Below are positions 28,401 through 36,240 of a stretch of 57,591 bases of DNA, in pieces. The notes under the pieces are model-generated. The model was not told where the DNA came from and did no database searches. It saw only the letters and a program-made list of their open reading frames with translations. The translations under genes and the position numbers were made by a program. How positions within the stretch are numbered: the first letter of the stretch is position 1; the number at the start of each line of letters is the position of its first letter. The stretch covers positions 1 to 57,591 of the forward strand of contig QPMI01000487.1 of the NCBI GenBank assembly GCA_004431415.1, written 5' to 3'. Source of the stretch: Cyanophora paradoxa (Eukaryota > Glaucocystophyceae > Cyanophorales > Cyanophoraceae).

Positions 28401-31400
28401 GCGCTGTGCGTCAAGCATGCGCGGCCGACAGCGTGTGTCCGGTTTGGAGTACTACAGTGGGGCGTGATTCGGGCGGCGCTCATCGTGAAGGCTGCGGCGA
28501 GCATTGTCGCAGCATTCTGGGCATCACCAGCAATTGCTCTTGCCAGGGAGAGGCTAATGCGGAGGGGGTCCCGCAGCGGGGCCCAAGCCAGCACCGTTAT
28601 CACGTCTCCTGCTGTAAGAGGTCTCAGGGGGGGAGGGCGGCGAGGGCGTGGCGCCCGCAAGGCGGGACAGGGGCGCCGCGGGCTCCTAGGGTAGAGCAGC
28701 CTTGTGACCGCACGGGCGGCCAAGCGACGTGCGAGGAGCACGAGCGTAACGCAGGCGTAGAGGAGAAGCAAAATTGTCCAGGTTATCAGTGCACTGAGGG
28801 CGTAGGCGGGGAGCGTGAATGCTAGGAGCAGCCCGATGGCGACTGGGACGAGCAAATTCTGCGCCCTTGGCGCAAGGAGGCGTAAGCTCATCGCCGCCTG
28901 TGCAGAGGCCAGGGCGGTCGCGGACACTGCAAGGATGGCTGTGAGGCCGGCAAGAGGCAAGAGTCCGTAGAGGACTCGCGACGGGAGGCCAGCGTCCAGC
29001 TTGGAAACCGCTGAGCGTGTGCACGCGCTGGCGTGTACGGCGCCTTTCTGGAATCCGAGCGCAATGTGTCGTCGGGCAGCCGCTGCGAACAGGGAGGCGA
29101 GCTCGAGGAGAGAAGTGGCTCGGTTTAGGCGTCGGCTGAGGGCCACGGCCGCCGCATCAGTGAGTCGCCAGCGGCGGCGCCATAGCTTGGTCAGGGACCA
29201 GAGTAGGTGGTCCCAGGGTGAGGGGCACCAGTCTGCTTTGGCTTCGCGGGGCCGGGGGCCGAACCAGAGGGCGCTGCGAGGGGGGTTGAGAGTGGCTCTA
29301 ATCGTGGAGCGGATAGAGCTGCCGAGGCGCCGCAGCCTTTCAGCTCCCTCGTCGATGCCTGCCAGCGGGGCGAGAGCTACTAGAAGAAGGAGGAGACCCC
29401 CCAGGGAGAGTCCGGTCCGAAGATGGGAGGCCGCGGGCTTGCGAGGCAGGTCTCTGGGCGGGGAGAGGAGTAGCTGCGCGCGGCGAGGGGACAGCACTTG
29501 CAGGCGGAGGGTCGATCCGTGCCCGTCCTGTGCCTGCAATTGTGCATGTGAAGTCATCAAATTCATCGATATAGGTGCGTCCGCGTGGAGTAGCCCGAGC
29601 AGCCGGCTAGAGAAGGAGAGCAGGAGCTCATTTTCGAGGCTGTCCCCTACACGGGCTTGAGAGGAGAGGTACAGCAGAAGACCGTATAGGCGGAGCATCG
29701 CGGGCAAGATCTCGAGGGCGACTATATATAGAGGCGTCGAGTAAAGAGGCCGGGCAGTATCCCGGGGGCTACGGGCTTCAGGGCGGGGATGGTTGCTGTA
29801 GCTACATTCGTGAGCCGAGCAGTGAAAGTCTGGCCGAGGCCTCCGACTGGTGGTGTACTCATGCATGCGCACGTGTTTGTGCCCGCCTCGAGTTCCGGTG
29901 CCAGCGCGCACGCCATCATCCCAAAGGCCTGGCGTCGACGCCCAGGCCGGTTCTGTGAGCGTGCGTTCTAGTAAACAGGCTGTACCTAGCCCTGGCGCAC
30001 TAGAGCCAGTCTGCCTGGCATCTGGCATGTTAATGTACCGGGCTGACTGTGATTGGGGTTTGGCGAGCCAATCATGTGCGAGGGCGGACTCGGCTGGAAA
30101 TGAGTTTTTTTCTCGTCTGACCGATGCCTCCCGGTACACCCGGAACGCCGGCGAGGAGAGGGGGGGAAGAGGCGCACCCGGGGTAGGATCGAGCGGCTCG
30201 CCCGGGCGCCTGCATGTGCGCCAGCGTCGGCGGCCCTGTGCGTGTGGTGAGGCGCTCGAGCTACTTAGTAGCGCCCAAGTTAGCGTCTGGATTGCTGGGG
30301 TCCGTTCGGGCTGCTTCCGAGGCCCGTCCGCTGCAACCGCTGTCCGGGGGTCGTAGTAGCCTGCCCGGGCAGTGCATAAGTCATCTGTGCTCTCCTTGCC
30401 GAGGCTAGGCCGCACGACATGCGCATGACAGGGCTCAGTCGCAGTGTGGTGGTCATGCGCATGACAGGCGCGTTGCGACGGAGCGCACCCTCCCGCCTGC
30501 ATTGACATGTGACCAGCAGCTACGATGCGTCCGACGGGCTCTACTAGTGCCGAACGACGAGTTCCTGCCGGGGCACGCATCGCTTCGGGCGGTAGGGCCG
30601 ACCGCGCTGGAGGTTCGCAAGGTGCCGTCGAGCTCCGGACGGGCACCGTTTTCGATGCCAAGCTGAGCCGTACGCTAGCGCACTGGTCGAGGTGTGCGAC
30701 CGCCGGGGCAGGAGCGGCGGGGACCGCGGGCAGCTCCGTTGTAGGATTGAGCCGCGCGTGCGGGCGGAGGTGCGCAGCCGACGAGGCGGGAGCAGCTGGA
30801 GCACCCCGAGGGTGTCGGGCGGGCGAGGGCGACTGTTCGGGCGCTCGGCGGGGGCGCTCGGCGCTCCACGCTTCGTTCGCGATTACGGTGAGCGCCTGTA
30901 CGGTGGGCGCCGGGGCGGGGCTGACGGCTGCGCGCAGGTCCGGGCTTTCGACCGGGGGGGCGGAGCAGGCGGCGCTGGGGTTTCGGGCGGGCGCCCCGGC
31001 CGCCGCGGGCTGGGCGCGTGAGGCGGCAGGCGGAGCAGGGGTGCGGGGGCACGGCTCGGGCTTCGCTGCGGAGTCTGGGGCGGCGCTTTCCACCACCGTG
31101 AGCTCCTCGGCCTCACTGGGCGCCGAGGTTCCGCTGAGCGCAGCGCGTGGGCCCGGGGCGGGCTCCCTCGCAGTCATTGGCGGAGTGCGTGGCGTCCCCG
31201 TCGTCGCCGGGGCCTCGCTGAGCGCGACGCGCAGGTCTCTCGTCCTGGCCGGCTGGGCGGGGGCGACGGGGGCAAAGCGCGGGCCCTGGGCGGGCTCCCT
31301 CGCAGTCATTGGCTGGGTACGTGGCGTCCCCGTCGGCGCCGGGGCCTCGCTGAGCGCGACGCGCAGGTCTCTCGTCCTGGCCGGCTGGGCGGGGGCGACG

Positions 31401-31573
31401 GGGGCAAAGCGCGGGCCCTGGGCGGGCTCCCTCGCAGTCATTGGCGGGGTGCGTGGCGTCCCCGTCGGCGCCGGGGCCTCGCTGAGCGCGGCGCGCAGGT
31501 CTCGCATCGCGGCTGGCGGGGCGGGAGCGACAGGGGCAGGGCGCGGGCCCGGGGCGGGCTCCCTCGCGGTCAT
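16498..31573 (-). CDS. LINE polyprotein, ~5,025 aa in one reading unit with two frame breaks
   Basis: Starting at the ATG 27 bases inside the element, one frame is open for 4,025 codons. A second frame continues from about 20,105 and a third from about 18,960 to the stop at 16,498. Adding one base to the G-run 20,102-20,105 and one to 18,959-18,963 makes a single frame filling 97% of the element. Order of parts: Pro/Ala-rich 44-residue repeats; disordered region; multi-pass membrane region; acidic linker; APE endonuclease; reverse transcriptase; C-terminal LINE region; RNase H (first part); Ulp1-like A; Ulp1-like B; RNase H (last part); CCHC-type knuckle; C2H2 finger; Cys/His-rich tail. The embedded proteases suggest the polyprotein may process itself. 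Domain entries follow. Confidence 0.85.
17385..18240 (-). other. LINE zinc-binding region: CCHC-type knuckle and C2H2 finger
   Basis: Just after the last RNase H segment, CPRCRLAEEDFDHIWVCP gives the C..C......H....C knuckle that ends many RNase H-bearing LINE proteins. About 250 residues later, CDTCGASFASARLCLRHLAT reads as a C2H2-like finger. A further Cys/His cluster (CATCGCRRIHH) lies close to the stop at 16,498. These are likely nucleic-acid-binding modules. The linker between them is Pro/Arg-rich and probably disordered. Confidence 0.75.
18640..18720 (-). other. RNase H last segment (split from the rest)
   Basis: The minus-strand frame reads NPAYDCYNDQADRLAK, the canonical end of a type I RNase H fold. 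There the Asp of 'ND.AD.LAK' is the fourth catalytic carboxylate. The preceding catalytic segments, including TWTPAHEP with the conserved His, lie at about 22,220-22,620. The intervening ~1,170 codons hold the two Ulp1-like modules. The segment continues in the same frame into the knuckle region. Confidence 0.7.
19200..19900 (-). other. Ulp1-like (C48) cysteine protease module B, catalytic residues present
   Basis: The His-Trp start of the protease core is HWVLLLIAPRQRSIRIYDG, which also carries the Asp. About 60 residues later QIDRSSCGILLL supplies the Gln and the Cys of the 'Q....CG' site (near 19,380). The order H, D, Q, C matches SUMO/Ulp1-family proteases. Such domains in transposon polyproteins are thought to release functional parts or act on host SUMO. 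The module lies in the second frame of the polyprotein. Confidence 0.75.
20370..20840 (-). other. Ulp1-like module A, catalytic Cys apparently lost
   Basis: HWRLALISPRTRVIRVIDG (about 20,700-20,750) aligns residue by residue with module B. The later site that should hold the Cys reads AEHGEDALLVLAAADY, with Glu-Asp where the SCG of module B stands. The following helices (ILPAIRLRYAAALYLSDL) also match module B in spacing. This is a tandem duplicate that has become a non-catalytic copy, as far as the motifs show. Confidence 0.65.
22200..22625 (-). other. RNase H, first three catalytic segments
   Basis: IWTDGSTRHAGKS gives the first Asp, LGELEAVMLAL the Glu, TLTLDSKGTISILL the second Asp and LTWTPAHEPK the His-bearing loop. 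The expected 'N..AD.LA' helix is absent within the next several hundred residues and instead occurs at 18,640-18,720. Its role in the element would be to remove RNA from the cDNA hybrid. Confidence 0.8.
24550..25440 (-). other. LINE reverse transcriptase domain
   Basis: Core motifs appear in order: FTIPKRDNATDLGSLRPITL (fingers), GLGDIASAYDSVSW (motif A with catalytic Asp), CGLPQGGIEAPLHW (motif B) and ILAYADDTTMFADS (motif C, YADD, near 24,740). LNAKKSEVAFW closes the palm. All catalytic residues are present, so the enzyme should be active. It copies the element's RNA at the nicked target. Confidence 0.95.
26785..27620 (-). other. LINE apurinic-like (APE) endonuclease domain
   Basis: CVTWNVQGLL (Asn), FVAFQELSL (Glu), LVLMGDFNAVHD (Asp and Asn) and SDHFPVI (Asp-His) occur in the order and spacing of exonuclease-endonuclease-phosphatase enzymes. 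An arginine-rich loop (HDPRRDRISTARARK) follows the GDFN motif. It makes the target nick that primes reverse transcription, consistent with the 16-bp duplication seen. Confidence 0.95.
28250..29720 (-). other. Multi-pass membrane region inside the LINE polyprotein
   Basis: Several hydrophobic stretches of helix length occur in the same frame, upstream of the endonuclease: GLSLGGLLLLLVALAPLAG, LPLAGLTAILAVSATALA, NLLVPVAIGLLLAFTLPAYA, LITWTILLLLYACVTLVLL and LLSLLILFLLFETSLAAP. They are separated by basic loops. A membrane-spanning block is not expected in a LINE protein that works at chromosomal DNA. A chance hydrophobic reading in GC-rich DNA is possible, but the Leu/Val/Ile alternation and basic loops look selected. 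Confidence 0.55.
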
Positions 31574-31600
31574 TGGCGGGGTACGTGGCGTCCCCGTCGC
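31130..31600 (-). repeat. 132-bp tandem units at the LINE 5' end
   Basis: Four in-frame ATGs at 31,177, 31,309, 31,441 and 31,573 are spaced exactly 132 bases apart. Each starts a MTAREPA-GPR unit and together they mark about three and a half 44-residue repeats (with motifs APVAPA and RALSEAPAPTGTPRT). Tandem monomers at a LINE 5' end often carry the promoter, so these may serve both as promoter units and as coding sequence. Confidence 0.9.
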
Positions 31601-31616
31601 CGGGCATCGACTTGGT
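31601..31616 (+). repeat. LINE target-site duplication, right copy
   Basis: CGGGCATCGACTTGGT, the same as 16,003-16,018, directly abutting the 5' end of the element. Its codons (GIDLV) match the end of the interrupted 5' gene portion, so the insertion site within the gene is fixed to the base. Confidence 0.95.
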
Positions 31617-32394
31617 GGGCGCCGGGCTGGGGGGTACGGGCTCGCGGGCCATGCGGCGGGCGGGCGCGGCGGCGGCCGGCCTTGGGCTGGCGACGGCGGG
31701 CGGCCTGCTCTCGGCCTACCAGGCGCTCTCGCAGGGCAAGATAGGGGAGGCCGAGTTCTTCGATACGTTCCGCGATCAGATGATCATGACGGTCGGCTCC
31801 TTTGGCCTGCAGACGGGCATGTCGTCCGCCCTAAGCGCCCTCACGAAAATGAGGATCGGCACGGTGGGCGGACTTGGCCTGTCCATCCTCGCGGGCGCCA
31901 TCGCGCAGGTGATCGTGGATATCATCAACGGACGCAGCGCGGAAGAAATCGTGAAGAACTTCTTCAAGTACCCCGTCGACTGGGCCGCCGACACCATCCA
32001 GTTCATCGCGCAGCTCTCGCAACAGATCTACGACTGGGGCGTCGAGACGTGGGGCGACGAGGCGAGCCAGCTGCGCAACCGAATTAATCGGCTGGAGGGC
32101 GAGCTGGGCTCCGGATTTGTGGGGGTGTACGACCCCTCGGAGGCGCGCGAAATGGCCTCTCTCTTGGCCCAGGAGCTGCGGTTAAACGAAATTAAGGAGC
32201 CGAAGGAGCTGCAGGCGTTCATTCGCGCGCTCGACAACAGCATCAACGATTACCGTACCCCCAAGGACCAGAAGACCCTGCTCGAAATCGATCGCGCGAC
32301 CGTGCTCTTCCTCTCCCAGTATATCTGCACTTTTGGAGTATTGCAATACCTTCGACAGAATCTGCGACAGAATCAGTCGATAAAATTCGACTGA
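31617..32394 (+). pseudogene. Interrupted GC-rich gene, 3' portion
   Basis: The frame resumes as GAGLGGTGSRAMRRAG. It passes through Gly/Ala-rich, probably membrane-active segments (AAAAGLGLATAGGLLSAYQ; IGTVGGLGLSILAGAIAQVI) and then charged helices (LRNRINRLEGELGSG). The last ~10 codons and the stop fall inside the 107-bp satellite, so the natural C-terminus has probably been replaced. The mix of amphipathic and glycine-rich helices suits a membrane-associated virion or core protein, but no family is recognised. Confidence 0.75.
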
Positions 32395-32705
32395 TTCGGT
32401 CGACCGATTCTGGCCCAAAATCAGTCGATCGACTGATTCTGTCGATCGACTGATTTTGTCGACCGATTCTGGCGCAGAATCAGTCGATAAAATTCGACTG
32501 ATTCGGTCGACCGATTCTGGCGCAAAATCAGTCGATCGACTGATTCTGTCGATCGACTGATTTTGTCGACCGATTCTGGCGCAGAATCAGTCGATAAAAT
32601 TCGACTGATTCGGTCGACCGATTCTGTCGCAGAATCAGTCGATCGACTGATTCTGTCGATCGACTGATTTTGTCGACCGATTCTGGCGCAGAATCAGTCG
32701 ATCAG
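32368..32705. repeat. 107-bp tandem satellite built from nested palindromes
   Basis: Three units start at 32,368, 32,475 and 32,582 with exact 107-base spacing; a partial fourth begins at 32,689. Each contains the perfect 20-base palindrome AATCAGTCGATCGACTGATT plus several half-copies (AATCAGTCG and CGACTGATT) facing each other, so a unit is about four dyads. The array begins inside the 3' end of the interrupted gene. Dense dyads of this type resemble origin or initiator-binding arrays. Confidence 0.9.
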
Positions 32706-33423
32706 TTGTGTTTTATCGTATAATAATTTCACCCTTATCTGTCGATCTATTTCTTATATATATATAATATCAACTGAAATCAATTATAGCCAGTTCTGAA
32801 AAATATTGTGTTATATATAATTATACGCAGCCCTTGCTACCGCCTGCTGCATCCGTCCATATGCAGCAATCCTGGACTGGCCCAGGCGCCTTCCCGGACC
32901 CAGCGGTCCAGCATCCCAGCAGGCAGCACAAATAGCCCCCAGCAAATCCGTGTGAGGCAGCGTGGCACGGGGGGCCTAGCAAGAGTAGCCAAAGAGACTA
33001 GTACTAGTACTACGTCGGCACGTCCCCCTGCGGCCCGCGGCCAGGGCAAAGGTCTCCGGCCAAAATTGAGCGGCGCCGGCCGCGGGGCGGGCCCCGCCGT
33101 CACGGCGGGAGCTCCGAGCTCGCGGGGCCGCAGGGGGCCGCGCCCGGTGGCGGCGGCGGGGGCAGCGGGGGGCGGGCCACCTTCTCCGCGGCGCGCTCCT
33201 CCAGGAGGGCCCGCAGCGCCTCCAGCTTCACCGGCTGCGCCCCCGCCGCCCCGTCGGCCTCGGCGGGGCGGGGCCCAGCGCGAGCACCTCGAGGCGGCGG
33301 CGGGAGAGCGAAGCCCGCGAGTCGATGCGCGGGCGCGGCCTGCGCGGGCGCGCGTAAGGCGGCGCGGGCGGCGGGCGGCGGGCGGGGAAGGGCGCGGGGG
33401 CGCACGGGGGTACGCGGCCGGGC
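32706..33423. other. Gene-free spacer between satellite and long inverted repeat
   Basis: The first ~120 bases are AT-rich, including a TATATATATATAATATC stretch, and the rest turns abruptly GC-rich. Frames here are Arg/Pro/Ala-rich readings of GC-rich DNA with no domain or homogeneous codon pattern. I see no supported gene. Confidence 0.6.
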
Positions 33424-36180
33424 ATGCACCTCGGCGAGGAGAGGAGGCAGAAGATCAGCTTGCGATCGCTCCGCGTCCGCTGATGGCGAGAGCGACGCGC
33501 TCGCTGCGCTTGGAGAGTCAATCGAAAGAAAAGAAGCGTCCGCGCCGGCGAACGACCGCACCTCGGCCCGAGCGGCCGAAAGCATGATCTCCGAGGCGCC
33601 CGGCAGCCCGCGACCGCGACCGCGAGGGCGAGGGCGAGGGCGAAGAGCTCGCTGCGCTCGGATCGAAAGAGAAGAAATATGCGCGACAGCAAACGACCGC
33701 ACCTGCGCCCGAGCGGCCGCAAGCATGAACTCCGAGGCCGATCCCAGCAGCCACCGGGCCACACGTCCGGAAAGCGGCACGCGCTGCGCTGCGCACGCCG
33801 CCGGCGTTACAACAAGATCAAAGGGCGAGCAGTGGAGACAAGAGCGAGCACCTGGCCTGCGGAAGAAGGCGCCGGGCGAACTGGGCGGTGGTGTTCTGCT
33901 CGCGGGACCAGTCACGCCCGCTCCCTGGCCCGCCAGCGAAATGAGGGATTGAATCAAAGGAGAGGAAACGAAAAGCACCTTGCTTCGCCTCCGCAGCCGC
34001 CGCCTACGTTCGGCGCGTGCCTGTCAGCGGCAGAACGCCCACTGGCGACAGCCGCGGGAGGAATGGACAAAAAAGGCAACAAGGAGGTCGACAGCGATGC
34101 GTTCGCGAGCGTTCGCGGCCGCAACCGGGCGCCAGCCACCCTGAAGCAGCGCTCTGCGTTTGAAATCAGGCGGGCGACAGGCGGCGAGAGGCGCCAGAGG
34201 ATGCAAGAGAGGACCTTCGAGCATCGTTCGCGCTGGAAGCCGACGAAGTTCGCTGCGGCGGCAGCAAGTCCGTTCGACCTGGTTTGAAAAGCGGAATCAG
34301 AGACGCGGGCAGCGCTGCGAGACCCGGAGGAGCCAACGAACCGAGCCGCTGTGAGAGTGAAGCGCGTCCGCGCGGCAGCCTTCAGTCGAGGCTGCAGCTG
34401 CTGGCAGCAAGGCACATGAAGGCGCTTCAAGGCAGCAAGTTTGGGGTACACGACTGTTGGGAAAAGCCTTGTGAGGCCCACAGCGGCAGGGCCGCCGCGG
34501 CAGCCGCGCCGTAGTATAGCTTTCCGAAGCCGCCTGAAGCGATTGCCAACGGCTCGACCTGGCCCTCGGTCCGGAGCGCCTCCCGCTGCGGCACCTTCGC
34601 GCGTGCTCGCAGCACGCAGCGCGAGGCAGCTACAAGCACGTGAGCTTGTAATCATGGGTCCAGCTCCCCCGTAGCGTCGTCCCTGCGCCGCGCCGATCCA
34701 CAGCTAGATCGACGTCGACCAGCTGCAGGCCCGCAACCCCGCGCTGGGTGACTTCGCCGTGCTGGCCGGGCTCTTAAGCTTTGCGTGGCTTTCAGCTCAC
34801 TTACATCCGCAGTATCTCTACCAGACAGCCCCGCGGTCGATTTGGAGGGTTGATCATGAGGTGCACACCGGCCGGCGGAGCTCTCTCACATGTTTCGGTT
34901 CATAGCGCGTCCCTCTAAGATGCTCACGCAGTGCCTCTGACTCTGGACTGGCCGGGCGCTGCGTGAGCGCGCGGACCGACGCAACCTCCCGATCGGCGGT
35001 CGCCTCGGGTGCGCCTGCCAAGCACAGCATTTGGCCAGCGACGCGCGAGCGCGTAGCTGACGAGGCCCAGATCGCCAGGATGGGTGAGCCGCCTCGGATC
35101 GTCGCAGTTTGGGAGACATTCTTCTACACTGCCTAGGTGAGCCGGCTGGGCCCGTGCGCGTCGCTGACAGGACGCGTACGCGTCGCTGACGGGGTGCGCC
35201 GGTAACACAGGATACCGGAAAACGCCGCGTGAAGCCCAGGGGCTGGGGTGCGGCGGGTGGCGACGCCGCTCGCGGGGCGGGGCGGATCCGGAGGCGCGGC
35301 AGGCGGCCGCGTGAATTCCAGGATAGGGCGGAGGCGCTTCCTGCGGCGCTGCAGCTCGCGGAGGCGGGCGGGCGGCCGGAGGCGCGGCGCGTGGCGGCGT
35401 GGCTCGCCGGGCGGGGCAGAGGCGCGGCGGGCGGCCGCACGGCTCGCCAGGCGGGCCGGGGGCGCGGCGGGTGGCGTCGGCGGCTCGCCGGGCGCGGCAG
35501 GCGGCGGAGGCAGCTTGCCGGGCCGGGCGGAGGCGCGGCGGGCGGCCGCGAGGCTCCGCTGGGCGGGGCGGAGGCGCGGCGGGCGGCGGCGAGGCTCGCC
35601 AGGTGGGCCGGGGGCGCGGCGGGCGGCGGCGCGGCTCGCGGAGCGGGATGGATCCTCGCGGGCGGCGGCGAGGCTCGCCGGGCGGGGCAGACGCTCGGCG
35701 GGCGGCCGCGCGCCTCGCGGGCCGGGGCGGAGGCGCGGCGGGCGGCGGCGCGCCTCGCTGGGCGGGGCGGAGGCGTGGCGGGCGGCGGCGGCGGCTCGCG
35801 GGGCGGGATGGAGGCGCAGCAAGCGGCGTCGGCGGCTCGCCGGGCGGGGCGAAGGCGCGGCAGGCGGCGGAGGCAGCTCGCCGGGTCGGGCGGAGGCGCA
35901 GCGGGCGGCCGCGAGGCTCCGCTGGGCGGGGCGGAGGCGCGGCGGGCGGCGTCGGCGGCTCGCCGGGCGGGGCCGAGGCGCGGCAGGCGGCGGAGGCAGC
36001 TCGCCGGGCCGGGCGGAGGCGGGGCGGGCGGCGCGCGGCTCGCTGGGCGGCCGGAGGCGCGGCGCGCTGCGGCGCGACTCGCCGGGCGGGGCAGAGGGGC
36101 GGCGGGCGGCGGTGCGCAGGCGCGGCGGCCGGCTGCGCGGCTCGCAGGGCAGGGCGGAGGAGTGGCGCGGCGGAGGCTCG
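33424..36180 (+). repeat. Long inverted repeat, left arm
   Basis: The left arm is the reverse complement of the right arm that ends at 42,365. The outer boundary is sharp: ATGCACCTCGGCGAGGAGAG at 33,424 has its complement at 42,346-42,365, and the flanks beyond are unrelated. Matching continues through unique sequence to about 35,230 and then through the GC-rich short-repeat block, where copy number differs between arms. Single differences and small indels separate the arms (for example CTCTTAAGCTTTGCG against TTCTTTGCG), so this is a real, slightly aged duplication and not a simple read-back artefact. Confidence 0.9.
34708..34905 (+). pseudogene. Relic of a small membrane protein gene inside the left arm
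   Basis: Directly after a stop codon, a frame reads DVDQLQARNPALGDFAVLAG then LLSFAWLSAHLHPQYLYQT, with one clear transmembrane segment, and ends at 34,905. The style matches the single-span small proteins at 53.8-56.3 kb. There is no start codon. The mirror copy in the right arm (about 40,885-41,085, minus strand) has a small deletion in the membrane segment. Probably a gene fragment captured in the repeat. Confidence 0.4.
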
Positions 36181-36190
36181 TGGGGAAGCC
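35240..36190 (+). repeat. GC-rich short-repeat block, left arm
   Basis: Dozens of imperfect copies of a ~30-60-base unit made of GGCGGGCGGC, GGCTCGCCGGGCGGG and GGAGGCGCGGC boxes. It gives long Arg/Gly/Ala or Pro/Arg/Ala frames on all strands, which is a by-product of composition. The mirror block in the right arm is about 640 bases longer, showing independent expansion or contraction. Confidence 0.85.
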
Positions 36191-36240
36191 TGCAGATGCT
36201 CGCTCTGTACCGTAGTACTCTTGCGTAGATCATCGGATAT

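Larger units (their letters stand above)
16019..31600 (-). mobile_element. Full-length 15.6-kb non-LTR retrotransposon (LINE)
   Basis: On the minus strand the element runs from 31,600 to a ~20-base poly-A tail (T-run to 16,038). It is flanked by a 16-bp target-site duplication, the hallmark of target-primed reverse transcription. It carries 132-bp tandem units at the 5' end and one ~5-kaa polyprotein with APE endonuclease, reverse transcriptase, RNase H, Ulp1-like proteases and zinc knuckles. There is no long terminal repeat. The content suggests a relative of the algal RandI/Dualen-type elements, but the length is well above the usual 4-8 kb for LINEs. Intact catalytic motifs, an intact duplication and a clean tail point to a recent insertion. 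It interrupts a gene of the GC-rich block. Confidence 0.95.

Noticed and set aside
16019-31600. LTR retrotransposon or integrated giant-virus segment instead of a LINE
   Set aside because: There are no long terminal repeats, no integrase and no protease/gag order; poly-A, a variable-length-type duplication and an APE endonuclease identify a non-LTR element.
30525-32087. A 520-codon plus-strand frame
   Set aside because: It crosses the LINE 5' end, the target duplication and the interrupted gene in a different frame, so it is the antisense of the Pro/Ala repeats followed by an out-of-frame reading.
32368-32705. CRISPR-like array
   Set aside because: The 107-base units are contiguous and nearly identical, with no unique spacers and no cas genes; the context is eukaryotic.
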